A stretch of 64,000 bases of DNA, from assembly GCA_964396265.1 (NCBI GenBank), contig CAYNEM010000014.1, positions 1 to 64,000 of the forward strand, written 5' to 3'. Below, one piece after another: positions 7,330 to 15,834 of the stretch; position 1 is the stretch's first letter, and every line of letters starts with the position of its first letter. The DNA is from EA-27 sp964396265. Lineage in GTDB: Archaea > Thermoplasmatota > Thermoplasmata > RBG-16-68-12 > EA-27. The notes beneath the pieces are model-generated. The model had not been told where the DNA came from and made no database searches. It saw nothing but the letters and a program-made list of their open reading frames with translations. A program made the position numbers and the translations under genes.

Positions 7330-8619
7330 TCATCCGGAGAACACGTACGCTGCCAAGAACAGCCAGATCAGGTACACGCCCGCGATGATCAACGCGACGG
7401 CGCTCACGTACTTCATCGCGCCTGCCCATGCCTTGACTCTTCGCAGGGCCCGGTCGCCTGCGATGTGGAGCGCGACAGTGATCGTGACCATGAGTGAAAT
7501 CACGATCAAGACGTATAGGGCAAGGCCAAGGATCGCCTGGTCCATGCTCCCGAGGGCGGACGCGTTGAGCACCGCGCCGATGAATGGCGGCGCGACGCAG
7601 GCAAAGCCTGCGGCGCCATAGCCCACCCCGAACGAAAACAACTTCGTCCCGAGCCCCGGCTTCCATTTGCCGCCGAACCGGGCGACGAGCTTCTGCTTGA
7701 GCGCGATGAAGGGCCTCGTGAGGAAGTGGTACTGGAACGGGAGAAGCGTGAGGACCGCCAACACGATGAGCACGACGCCGATGATCGGTGGCAGCCATTT
7801 CACGATCGCCTGGGCTGCGAACCCGGCGGCCGCGATGACGATTGCGATGATGCCGTACACGGCCACGATGCCGAGGGAGGCGAGGAACCCGCGGCCCGCG
7901 GCGACGGCGTTGCTCGCCTTGGCGCCCTTCGCATCCTCCTTCAGGTAGTACGTCATGAACGCGGGGAGCACCGGGAAGCTGCACGGGGAGAAGAAGGAGA
8001 GGAACGCCGCCACCACGAGGAGGGCGGGAATGCTGAGGGACGACACGTTGATCGGCGTCGCGGTTCCCGCAATCGCCCGTTCGAGGGCCTGCGGCAGGTC
8101 GCTCCGAACGCCCTCCGTCGGGTGCACGCCGACCGCGCCCTTCCACTCATGGACGACGAATCCCCGCTGGTCGATCACGAACATGTCCGGGATGGTGACG
8201 ACGCCGTAGTCCGTCTGCATCGTCAGCCCCGCGGTCGCAAGGTGCCACGGGATGGGCCTACCCGCGGCCGCCTCGGAGTTGCGGAAGCTCAGGATGGAGG
8301 CGTTGTCGGCGCCCCCGCCACCCCACCCGATGAACACGCTGACGAACTCGACGCGATCCGAGTATACCGGATGCAGTTCGCGGAGGGCGACCTCGGCGAG
8401 GCGACACGGGTCGCACACGATCCCGGAGAAGTCGACGAGGAGGACTTTGTCCCGGGGGCCGTCCACCGTGATCGTCTGCCCGTCCACCGTGAACACGGAA
8501 AACGGCCTCGCGGGTTCGGACGGACCGGAGGGTGTTGAACTCACGACCCAGAACACGACGACCCCCGCGAGGGCGAGTACGACAGCGGCGCCCAGTGCGA
8601 CAACCTTCCCCGAAACCAT
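7330..8619 (-). CDS. Thioredoxin domain fused to CcdA/DsbD-type transmembrane electron carrier
   Basis: A 429-residue membrane protein that should move reducing equivalents across the membrane to extracytoplasmic thiols. Residues 1-27 are a signal anchor. Residues about 40-180 are a TlpA-like thioredoxin domain with C69-D-P-C72. From about residue 190 there are six to seven hydrophobic segments of the CcdA/DsbD family; the redox cysteines are in FFSPCSFPVLPAF and in GFACVAPPF. Trx-CcdA order in one chain is less common than separate genes. It sits among other secreted redox proteins (8.7-12.3 kb and 14.0 kb), which could be its partners. Confidence 0.85.
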   Translation of the reverse strand: MVSGKVVALGAAVVLALAGVVVFWVVSSTPSGPSEPARPFSVFTVDGQTITVDGPRDKVLLVDFSGIVCDPCRLAEVALRELHPVYSDRVEFVSVFIGWGGGGADNASILSFRNSEAAAGRPIPWHLATAGLTMQTDYGVVTIPDMFVIDQRGFVVHEWKGAVGVHPTEGVRSDLPQALERAIAGTATPINVSSLSIPALLVVAAFLSFFSPCSFPVLPAFMTYYLKEDAKGAKASNAVAAGRGFLASLGIVAVYGIIAIVIAAAGFAAQAIVKWLPPIIGVVLIVLAVLTLLPFQYHFLTRPFIALKQKLVARFGGKWKPGLGTKLFSFGVGYGAAGFACVAPPFIGAVLNASALGSMDQAILGLALYVLIVISLMVTITVALHIAGDRALRRVKAWAGAMKYVSAVALIIAGVYLIWLFLAAYVFSG

Positions 8620-8748
8620 CGCGGATTCACAACGCGAGCCCCCCTATTTATGCGAATCGCCGGGCGGCGATCACGGGAGATGCGACGGCGGACGCTGGGG
8701 TCTGCGACCGGAAGGCTCTTATGGCCACCCTTCCCTCTTCGGCACTCC

Positions 8749-9894
8749 ATGCGGCCGAACGCGCTGGCGCTCGCGTTGGTCCTTGGGGTGGCGCTCCTCT
8801 GGGTGCCCGCCCCGTCCGTGAGCGCCGCCGACCCGCCGGAGGTCTTGGACCGCTGGTGGGAGCCGCGCTACCCCATCGCGCCGGAGCGTGTCGCAATCTA
8901 CGCCCGGGTGACGGATCCGGACGGCGTGCAGACGGTCGGCGCGGTCTGGTGCTACGTCCCGCCGTTCCTGTGCCAGTACCCTTCCCTGTACGACGACGGG
9001 ACGAACGGCGACGCGGTTGCGGGCGATGGGCTCTGGACGAACGGCAGCATCGAGACGGACGCGCGCGTCATCGGGGCATCGTTCAAGCTCGACGCCTTCG
9101 ACACCGGCGGGAACAGCGTGCACCTCGACGCAATTTACGCGCTGTTCGTCGACTCCCTGAACATCTCCTTCGAGGCGCCCGTCGTCACCGCGGAACCGGG
9201 ACAGCCGTTCACCGTGAACGGGACCGCCTTCTACGAGGACAACGCGAGCGCACCCGCGGAGGGCATCTCCGTCACTGTGAGCATCCCAGGGCAGCAGCAG
9301 ACGGTCACCGTGTCTGCGAACGGGTCCTTCGAGGCGACCCTCGCGGCACCGTCTCAGGACGGCACTTACACAATCACCGCCGAAGCCGTGGATCGGACCC
9401 TCACCGATTCAGAGCAGGCAGTCCTTGCGGTGACCTCGATCCCGACGCCGGACCTCTCGATCGGCGATTTGAGGACCTCGACGCCCAAGCCCGTGGCGGG
9501 CCCGGTCGCCGTCCAGTTCAAGGCGCGCAACATCGGCACGGATCTCGCCACTGACGTCCGGGTCCTCGTAGAACTCATGGGGCCGAGCGGCCCCGCAAGA
9601 GTCCTCCTCGACGTTCGCGTGACCATCCCGGGATTGGGCGGCGCCATCCCCCTCGTGGCCCAGACGAGTTTGGCGCCGGGGACCCACACGGTCCGCGTGT
9701 CGCTCGATCCCGACGACGATGTCGCGGAACTCAACGAGGTGAACAACGTCGAAGAGCTCACGATCGTGATCCCCGCCACGCCCGATGCGGGGCCGCCGCT
9801 CCTGTGGATCGGCGTCGGCGGCGGGGGCTTGGTAGCCGCGGCGGCAGGGATGGCGCTGGTTCTTCGCCGAAAGGGCCGCCGGGATGGCGCCTGA
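8749..9894 (+). CDS. Surface-anchored CARDB-domain protein
   Basis: A 381-residue extracellular protein. The signal peptide MRPNALALALVLGVALLW is followed by Ala-rich cleavage sequence SVSAADPP. A central beta-rich part (about 20-230) contains a bacterial-Ig-like module (FEAPVVTAEPGQPFTVNGTA). Residues about 237-350 are a CARDB adhesion module (DLSIGDLRTSTPKPVAGPV ... DVAELNEVNN). A single membrane helix (about 355-374) ends with RRKGRRDGA, so the protein is displayed outside. The upstream open frame to 8650 is Arg-rich and unlike a signal peptide; the ATG at 8749 is preceded by a weak TATA (CTCTTATGG). Just 5 bp separate it from the next gene, so they form an operon. Confidence 0.8.
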   Translation: MRPNALALALVLGVALLWVPAPSVSAADPPEVLDRWWEPRYPIAPERVAIYARVTDPDGVQTVGAVWCYVPPFLCQYPSLYDDGTNGDAVAGDGLWTNGSIETDARVIGASFKLDAFDTGGNSVHLDAIYALFVDSLNISFEAPVVTAEPGQPFTVNGTAFYEDNASAPAEGISVTVSIPGQQQTVTVSANGSFEATLAAPSQDGTYTITAEAVDRTLTDSEQAVLAVTSIPTPDLSIGDLRTSTPKPVAGPVAVQFKARNIGTDLATDVRVLVELMGPSGPARVLLDVRVTIPGLGGAIPLVAQTSLAPGTHTVRVSLDPDDDVAELNEVNNVEELTIVIPATPDAGPPLLWIGVGGGGLVAAAAGMALVLRRKGRRDGA

Positions 9895-9899
9895 CCCCG

Positions 9900-12284
9900 A
9901 TGGAAAAGACTAAAGAGGGTACGTTGCCATCCAGTCGGAAGGAGAGGGTAGGCGTGTCCAGGGGGATTCGACTTCTCGTTGTCGTACTTGCGATTGCCTT
10001 TGTGAGCGGCTCGTTCGCGGCGTGGGCGTCGGCGCAGACCGGCGATACGCTCGCGAAGCCACCCATCGTGCCTCGTTCGAGCGGTAGCTCGATGAAGACG
10101 CACGTCGTGGAAGTGCTGACGGGCCTATGGTGCGGCCCGTGCGGCGGTGCGGACCCCGGGTTGGGTCGCGTCGCGGACGAATGGCGCGAGAACCTGATTG
10201 TGATCATGTACCACTGTTGCGCCCTTTCCGGCGGCAATGCCGACCAGTTCTGGGACCCCGCCGTGTTGGCCCCGAGGGACGCCTTTTACAACTTCCAGTT
10301 CCTTCCCACGATGGTCGTCGACGGCGGGGGCGACTACGCCGATGCGACGTTGTTCAACGTCGGCTCCTTCGGGCAAGCGGGAACGTACGACGAGATCACG
10401 GACGACCTGATCCTCCGTTCGGACCCGACGAGCAATATGTACGTCGAAGTCACCGGAGACCTCACGCCGGGCTCAGCAAGCGTCGAGGTCCGGGTCACGG
10501 CAACCGATCCCGTCGCGCAGACTAATCTCAACGTGCGGACTGTCCTATACGAAGAACCCCTGTTCGGCCTGCAGAACCAGGGACCCGACATTCACCGATA
10601 CGTGGCGCGCGCGATCAACGAGCAGCCTCTGACAATCGCCATGGGGCAGACGGTGACGAAGACCGCAACCTTCACGTTGAACCCCATGTGGAACGTCAAC
10701 AAGCTCGGCGTGGCGGCGTTCGTCCAGTCGAATGACAGGGTGACAATCAACGACGGCGGATACATCTACACGATTTCGGACATCCTGAACGCGGATCGAC
10801 ACGACTTCACGCCGCGCGGCATCCTCGTGTACCGCGACGAGGGGACCACGACGGACTACGTGGAAGCGTACGAGGTTCTTCTCTCGACGAGGAACGACCA
10901 CTCCTTCGACAACTGGAACACGTACACCTCGCCCACGGACACGGGGCTGGTCGACGACCGGGGCTTGCCGACGGCCGCGGACCTCGCGAAGTTCCCCCTT
11001 GTCATCTGGCACACGGGCCCGACGTTCGCGGGCGTCATCTCGACAAGTGAGCGGACGCTCCTCGGAGACCATCTCGATTCGACCGGCAACCTGTTCATCA
11101 CCGGGTCCGACATCGGCTTCGACGCCTGGACGGGCTACCGGTCCTGGTTCCAGCAGTACCTCCACGGGAACTTCGCCGGGGACAACCAGGGCGTCTCGAC
11201 GATGACGGGAGTCACGGGCGACCCGATCGGCAATCCGTTCGCCGGCCAGAGCCTGACAATACTGGGCGACCCCGACCGGATCGACCCCATCGCGCAGGTC
11301 GGCACAGCCATGCCGTTCCAGTACTCCCCCGGCGTGGGCGGGACCGTTCGTTCCCAGCACGACGCGAACTCGCGGATGGTCTACTTCGGCGTCCAGTACT
11401 TCGAAGGCACGGACATCTGGCGCGAGGGCGTGATGGGACAGGTCATCCAGTGGATCGACGGTGCTTCCGGACCCACGGTCGACGTCCAGTATCCAGACGG
11501 GGGCGAGCAGCTCGCCCAGGGCACCCCGGTGACGATCCGGTGGCACGCGAATGATGTCGTGATGGCCCAAGACGGGATCGACCTGTACTTCTCCGAGAAC
11601 GGCGGGTCGTCGTGGTCGCTCATCGCCGCCAACGAGCCGAACGACGGGCGGTACGCTTGGACGGTCCCGAACATCGACTCGTCCCAGTGCCGCATCCGCA
11701 TCGTCGCGCGGGACCTCAGCCCCGAGTCCGCGGACGGCTCGGATGTCAGCGCGTCCGACTTCGTCTGTGGCGACCCCGGCTTCCGGATCACGTTCACCGG
11801 TGCGGACCTCGGCTGGCGGCTCGTCAGCTTCCCATTGATCTTGTCGGATACGTCGAGCCCGACCGTCCTCTCCTCGATTGCGGGGAACTACCGCATCGTG
11901 CGAGCGTTCAACTCCGCGAGCGCGGACCCGTGGATGGCGTACGGCCCGTCGAGGCCGAGCGACCTCCAGTTCATCGACAACACGATGGCGTTCTGGATTG
12001 AGATCACCGCCCCCGGCACCCTGGACCTCCAAGGCCAGAAGCCGACGGTCACGCAGTACGTGCCCCTCCGCGCGGGCTGGAACCTCGTCGGGTTCCCCTC
12101 GTACCGCACAGACATCACGGTCGGGGACCTCAAGACGGACACGGGCGCGACGCGCGTGGAAGGCTTCGACGCGGGCAACCTGGAGTACCGGCTGCGCGTC
12201 ATGACCAACACCGAGTTCCTCGCGATGGGGAACGGATACTGGGTCTTCGTCCCCGCGGACACCGTGTGGCAGGTCCCGGTGTAG
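9900..12284 (+). CDS. Secreted multidomain protein with thioredoxin-like domain
   Basis: A 794-residue secreted protein. A basic N-terminus and hydrophobic RLLVVVLAIAFVSGSFAAW form an export signal ending near WASAQTGD. Residues about 65-180 are thioredoxin-like with C78-G-P-C81 (LWCGPC) and further Cys in YHCCALSGG. A long middle region (about 290-510) resembles a ThuA-like or glutamine-amidotransferase-like fold (HDFTPRGILVYRDEG). Residues about 515-620 are an Ig-like domain (PDGGEQLAQGTPVTIRWHAN), followed by two copies of a GW.LVSFP/GWNLVGFP module. Such modules are common on archaeal and bacterial surfaces. Starts other than the ATG at 9900 (for example GTG at about 9954) are possible. 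Confidence 0.75.
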   Translation: MEKTKEGTLPSSRKERVGVSRGIRLLVVVLAIAFVSGSFAAWASAQTGDTLAKPPIVPRSSGSSMKTHVVEVLTGLWCGPCGGADPGLGRVADEWRENLIVIMYHCCALSGGNADQFWDPAVLAPRDAFYNFQFLPTMVVDGGGDYADATLFNVGSFGQAGTYDEITDDLILRSDPTSNMYVEVTGDLTPGSASVEVRVTATDPVAQTNLNVRTVLYEEPLFGLQNQGPDIHRYVARAINEQPLTIAMGQTVTKTATFTLNPMWNVNKLGVAAFVQSNDRVTINDGGYIYTISDILNADRHDFTPRGILVYRDEGTTTDYVEAYEVLLSTRNDHSFDNWNTYTSPTDTGLVDDRGLPTAADLAKFPLVIWHTGPTFAGVISTSERTLLGDHLDSTGNLFITGSDIGFDAWTGYRSWFQQYLHGNFAGDNQGVSTMTGVTGDPIGNPFAGQSLTILGDPDRIDPIAQVGTAMPFQYSPGVGGTVRSQHDANSRMVYFGVQYFEGTDIWREGVMGQVIQWIDGASGPTVDVQYPDGGEQLAQGTPVTIRWHANDVVMAQDGIDLYFSENGGSSWSLIAANEPNDGRYAWTVPNIDSSQCRIRIVARDLSPESADGSDVSASDFVCGDPGFRITFTGADLGWRLVSFPLILSDTSSPTVLSSIAGNYRIVRAFNSASADPWMAYGPSRPSDLQFIDNTMAFWIEITAPGTLDLQGQKPTVTQYVPLRAGWNLVGFPSYRTDITVGDLKTDTGATRVEGFDAGNLEYRLRVMTNTEFLAMGNGYWVFVPADTVWQVPV

Positions 12285-12334
12285 GCGGCGGGCGTCGAAC
12301 GCACCTTCATCTAGCCCCGGGCGCTCCTGAGCGC

Positions 12335-12784
12335 ATGTCGGGGACGGAGCGAGTGCGCGCACCGCTCGGCCATGCGGCCGTCGCGTCCAATCGGGGCGTC
12401 GTACAGGAAATCCACCTTCGCGCGGGTGCGCGGGACGACGGTACGAGCCGTTTGGCGGCAGACCTGCGGCGGTACTTTGCGGGCGAGCATGTGGACTTCG
12501 CCGGTTTCGAGGTAGACCTCACCGCCCGCTCCGAGTTCGAGCGCGCGGTCCTGGCAGCGACCCGGAGCATCCCGTTCGGGCAGACGCGGACATACGGGCA
12601 GATTGCGCTCGCGATCGGGCAGCCGGACGCTGCCCGCGCCGTGGGCCAGGCGCTCGCGCGGAACCCCGCATGCATCGTGATCCCCTGCCACCGCGTCGTG
12701 GCGGCGAACGGGGCCCTCGGAGGGTTCACGGGCGGGATCCGCTGGAAGGAGACGCTCCTGCGCCTCGAGGGCTCTCGGTTCTGA
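12335..12784 (+). CDS. ogt: Methylated-DNA-protein cysteine methyltransferase
   Basis: Removes alkyl groups from O6-alkylguanine by irreversible transfer to its own cysteine. The 149-residue protein has the acceptor in PACIVIPCHRVV (C118), the helix-turn-helix SIPFGQTRTYGQIAL with the Arg finger region, and the C-terminal GGFTGGIRWKETLLRLEG. The ATG at 12335 is chosen over an upstream GC-rich extension that overlaps the previous gene. Length and motifs match the short archaeal Ogt class. Confidence 0.93.
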   Translation: MSGTERVRAPLGHAAVASNRGVVQEIHLRAGARDDGTSRLAADLRRYFAGEHVDFAGFEVDLTARSEFERAVLAATRSIPFGQTRTYGQIALAIGQPDAARAVGQALARNPACIVIPCHRVVAANGALGGFTGGIRWKETLLRLEGSRF

Positions 12785-12823
12785 GGCGCAACGGATAAGC
12801 CGGCCCCGGGGATTCGGGCGGCG

Positions 12824-13162
12824 TTGGGCTTTTTCGAGAGGCTCTTCAGGGGAAAGAAGAAGGAGCGAGAGGAGCGGCCTCCCCGGGAGAAGCTCCCCGA
12901 GGGACCGACCTTCGCGCCGACATCGTTTCCCTTCGACGGCGAGGTCCGCGTGTATCACGCGGACTACAAGCGGCTGACGACCGGGTGGTGGACCGTCTCC
13001 GTCGGGGCCCCGGAGCAGTGGCAGGCGAAGGTCGACGACATGGAGAACGCCCTCCGCCAGCACTTCGGCAAGTTCCAGACGCAGGACGGCCGGCTCGTGC
13101 CCAGGTGGTCGGAGAAGACGTGGCAGATCGTCCGGAGGCGGCTCCGCGTGGGACGGAAATGA
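12824..13162 (+). CDS. Small basic protein of unknown function upstream of primase
   Basis: A 112-residue protein starting with TTG (MGFFERLFRGKKKE), preceded by a TATA-like GGATAAGC about 28 bp upstream. The first 35 residues are strongly charged; residues 40-105 (FPFDGEVRVYHADYKRLTTG ... KTWQIVRRRLRVGRK) look like a small alpha/beta domain. I do not recognise a family. Its stop overlaps the next gene's start as ATGA, so it is translationally coupled to the PriS-like primase and may act with it. Confidence 0.6.
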   Translation: MGFFERLFRGKKKEREERPPREKLPEGPTFAPTSFPFDGEVRVYHADYKRLTTGWWTVSVGAPEQWQAKVDDMENALRQHFGKFQTQDGRLVPRWSEKTWQIVRRRLRVGRK

Positions 13163-13905
13163 AGGCCCTCGAGGCGTTGCGGGAGCACCGCCAACGGAGG
13201 ACGCTCGAGCGGCGGCGGGCGGCCTTGCTCGCATACTACGCCACCGCCGACCTGTGGGTGCCGCCAAGCCCGACGTTCCGCCAGTTTCGCTTCGCCCTCG
13301 TCCGGCCCGACGGCCGCACCGTGTTCCGGAAGATCGAGGACCGCGTGAAGGACGTGGAGACGCTCCGGCGATGGCTCCTCCGGTTCGCCCCGGCGCACGC
13401 GTACTTCACGACCTCACGATGGCTCGACCCCCAGCGCCTTGGGCCGCGCGAGCTCCGGGGGACGAGGGCAGGCTACCCGATCGCGCACAACGTGTTCCTC
13501 GGGCAAGAGCTGTACTTCGACCTCGACGTCCCGGACGACCTCGACGCCGCCAAGGGACACGCGCTGCGCCTGCTGGACTTCCTCCGCGCGGAGGCCCTCC
13601 GCGACCTGCGACTCGTGTACAGCGGGAACAAGGGATTCCACGTGCACGCGTACGATTTCGAGACCCGGTTCCTCCCACAACTCCCGGAGGATCCGAGGCA
13701 ACGAGAGGGAGCGGCACAATCCGCGCGCATGGACCTCGTGACACGCATCGTGGCGGCGGACATCCCCATCGACGTGGACATCACGATGGACCCGCGTCGG
13801 ATCCTGCGACTGCCCGGGACGGTCCACGGAAAAAGCTTGAATATATGCCAGTTCGTTGACCCCCTCGAGCTCGACTCGTTCGAGCCCACGCGCATTCCGC
13901 AGTGA
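13159..13905 (+). CDS. priS: PriS-like DNA primase small subunit (archaeo-eukaryotic primase fold)
   Basis: Synthesises primers for replication. All three catalytic motifs of the AEP superfamily are visible: motif I YFDLDV (D121, D123), motif II YSGNKGFHVHAYD (155-167) and motif III DVDITMDPRRILRLPGTVHG with the RLPGT..HGK form typical of PriS rather than of LigD polymerases. At 248 residues it is shorter than most archaeal PriS (about 330-400), and I see no zinc-binding Cys/His insertion, so this is a minimal version. It starts at the ATG at 13159, overlapping the upstream gene by 4 bp. No PriL is in the window. Confidence 0.75.
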   Translation: MKALEALREHRQRRTLERRRAALLAYYATADLWVPPSPTFRQFRFALVRPDGRTVFRKIEDRVKDVETLRRWLLRFAPAHAYFTTSRWLDPQRLGPRELRGTRAGYPIAHNVFLGQELYFDLDVPDDLDAAKGHALRLLDFLRAEALRDLRLVYSGNKGFHVHAYDFETRFLPQLPEDPRQREGAAQSARMDLVTRIVAADIPIDVDITMDPRRILRLPGTVHGKSLNICQFVDPLELDSFEPTRIPQ

Positions 13906-13930
13906 CCCGCAAGGGGATGAAACGGCTGCT

Positions 13931-13998
13931 CCCTGGCGCGCCAGGGTGAGATGGATCTACGCGGGGCGGCGGGGGACGTCTGCGGGACCTCCCGCCCC
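13931..13998. repeat. Two inverted repeats in the priS / thioredoxin convergent gap
   Basis: The 97-bp gap between two convergent stops holds a perfect 16-bp palindrome CCCTGGCGCGCCAGGG (13931-13946) and a 7-bp stem GGGGCGG (13963-13969) / CCGCCCC (13992-13998). They may shape transcript ends of both genes. No U-run follows, so they are not typical archaeal terminators. Confidence 0.4.
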
Positions 13999-14001
13999 AA
14001 A

Positions 14002-14616
14002 CTAGTGCGCTTTCCTCGGAGACGGCTCTCGGGTTTTTCTTCGCAGCAGGAGGACGACGGTCCCTGCCCCAAGCATGGAACCAACCAGAGGAGCCCCCCA
14101 TAGGAAGTCGGGGGGCACCCACGGCACTTCGGCGATGGACCGCTCGAGGGCCGACCCGATGTCCAGCCGGGCGATTTCCTCGCTGAACGCAGACACGGGG
14201 CTCCAGTCGAGTCCCACGCTTCCGTCATACCGAAGGACGAACACGGCGGGAACGGTGGCAACCGCGAACCGTTCCTGCATGGAGTCCTGATCCGGGCCGA
14301 TCGGCCAAGAGGTGCCCATCGCCTGGCGATGGAATTCCAATCCCCCGGGGCCATTGTTGGGGGGAAGGAACACCCCCAGGAACGCAGCTCGGTCTCCGTA
14401 GCTTGAAAAGAGATCCTGCAACGCCTCTTCCGCGACCCTGCATGGTTCACACCAAGTTGCCGTGAAGAATAACAGAACGACGCCACCAAGCATCTCCTCG
14501 CCGATCCAGACGCCCCCCTCGATATCCTGGAATGTGAAAGCCGTCGGATGGTTCCCGGAAACAGGGGCGGCCAAGAGGGCGACGACGACGAACAGAGCGA
14601 CTCCTCGGAGGGTCAG
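14002..14616 (-). CDS. Membrane-anchored TlpA-like thioredoxin, apparent CTG start
   Basis: An extracytoplasmic thiol-disulfide oxidoreductase: TlpA-like domain with C56-E-P-C59 (FTATWCEPCR), cis-Pro in VATVPAVFVL, and a C-terminal membrane helix (APLVGSMLGAGTVVLLLRR). The first conventional start (TTG at 14574) would cut the export signal. Codons 14616-14575 read LTLRGVALFVVVALLAAPVSG, a textbook signal peptide beginning with CTG. That CTG lies 4 nt after the upstream stop and 5 nt after an AGGGTGA Shine-Dalgarno-like sequence, with no ATG/GTG/TTG in frame before the next upstream stop. I therefore extend to the CTG; a sequencing error is the alternative. It is coupled to the cystathionine synthase gene upstream. 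Confidence 0.7.
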   Translation of the reverse strand: MTLRGVALFVVVALLAAPVSGNHPTAFTFQDIEGGVWIGEEMLGGVVLLFFTATWCEPCRVAEEALQDLFSSYGDRAAFLGVFLPPNNGPGGLEFHRQAMGTSWPIGPDQDSMQERFAVATVPAVFVLRYDGSVGLDWSPVSAFSEEIARLDIGSALERSIAEVPWVPPDFLWGAPLVGSMLGAGTVVLLLRRKTREPSPRKAH

Positions 14617-14620
14617 ATTC

Positions 14621-15796
14621 TCACCCTGTCTTCTTAAGGGCCTCCGCGAAGTCCGCGACCAGGTCGTCCGCGTGTTCGAGTCCGACGCTCACGCGGATGA
14701 GGCCCTCTGAAATCCCGCTCACCGCGCGCTCCTCATCCGTCAAGGGGCCGTGGGTCATGCTCGCGGGATGCTGCACGAGCGTCTCCGTGCCCCCGAGGCT
14801 GACCGCCATGGTCGCGACTTCGACGGCTTCGACGAATCGGACGCCCGCCGGGCGGCCGCCCTTGACCTCGAAGGACAGCATGCCGCCAAAGCCATCCATC
14901 TGGCGCTTCGCGAGCGCGTGCTGCGGGAATGTCTTGAGCCCAGGATAGTGGACGCGCTCCACCGCCGCGTGATCCTCGAGGAACTCCGCCAAAGCTTGCG
15001 CGGTCGCGCTCTGCTGGCGCACGCGCTGCGGCAGCGTCCGCATCCCGCGGCGCACGAGGTACGCGTCCATGGGGCCGAGCACGGGACCGAAGACCTTGTA
15101 CGTGTACCAGATGCGATCCCAAAGCTCGTCAGTCTTCGCCACGATCACGCCGGCGGTGACGTCCGTGTGGCCGCCGAGGTACTTCGTCGCGCTGTGCAGC
15201 ACGACGTCGAACCCGTGTTCGATCGGACGCTGGTTGATCGGCGTCGCGAACGTGTTGTCCACCATGGCGGTCGCGCCGACGGCGTGCGCCGCCTCGGCCG
15301 CCTCGCGCAGGTCCGTGAGCTCCATCGTCGGGTTCGCGGGCGACTCCGCGTACACGAGGACGGTCTTCTCCTTCACCGCCTCCCGCCACGCGCCGCGCTT
15401 CCTCGGGTCGACGAACGTCGTCTGAACGCCGAACCGCAGCAGGATGCGCGTCATCAGCTCCGTCGTCGCAGAGTAGAGGCTCTTCCCTGCGACGATGTGG
15501 TCCCCCTTCGAGAGGAACGTCAGGATCGCGGAGGAGATCGCGCCCATGCCGGAGCCGGTCGCGATAGCCCTCGCGCCGCCCTCGAGCTCGGCCACGGACT
15601 CCTCGAGGAGGCGGGTCGTCGGGTTGCCCCACCGCGTGTAGAACGCCTCCGGGCCGTGCTCCTGCGAGAACGCAGCGCCCTGTTTCGCGCTGTCGAGGCG
15701 CCACGTCGTCGACAGATGGACGGGCTCCGACACGGGCCCGTGGCCCTTCTCCTTCCTCGGGTGTACGACGGCCGTCTCGGGCTTACGGCGTGACAT
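14621..15796 (-). CDS. Cystathionine gamma-synthase/lyase family PLP enzyme
   Basis: A fold-type I PLP enzyme of sulfur amino-acid metabolism (391 residues, the family norm). PLP Lys is K205 in HSATKYLGGH; the phosphate-binding loop is GSGMGAI; the Tyr/Arg of FYTRWGNPT is present, as is the C-terminal SLGGTETLVQHPASMTHG. The family includes cystathionine gamma-synthase, gamma- and beta-lyases, methionine gamma-lyase and O-acetylhomoserine sulfhydrylase, and sequence alone does not settle which. ATG 15796 has a TATA-like CTTTTAGC about 27 bp upstream. A TlpA-like gene follows 4 bp downstream. Confidence 0.88.
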   Translation of the reverse strand: MSRRKPETAVVHPRKEKGHGPVSEPVHLSTTWRLDSAKQGAAFSQEHGPEAFYTRWGNPTTRLLEESVAELEGGARAIATGSGMGAISSAILTFLSKGDHIVAGKSLYSATTELMTRILLRFGVQTTFVDPRKRGAWREAVKEKTVLVYAESPANPTMELTDLREAAEAAHAVGATAMVDNTFATPINQRPIEHGFDVVLHSATKYLGGHTDVTAGVIVAKTDELWDRIWYTYKVFGPVLGPMDAYLVRRGMRTLPQRVRQQSATAQALAEFLEDHAAVERVHYPGLKTFPQHALAKRQMDGFGGMLSFEVKGGRPAGVRFVEAVEVATMAVSLGGTETLVQHPASMTHGPLTDEERAVSGISEGLIRVSVGLEHADDLVADFAEALKKTG

Positions 15797-15834
15797 GGGT
15801 CGCCCATCGCGGCTTCGGCTAAAAGGCTTGGCGG

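Noticed and set aside
13159..13905. LigD-type polymerase domain or PrimPol from a mobile element
   Set aside because: Motif III has the RLPGT.HGK form of PriS, and the context is chromosomal with no integrase or plasmid gene.
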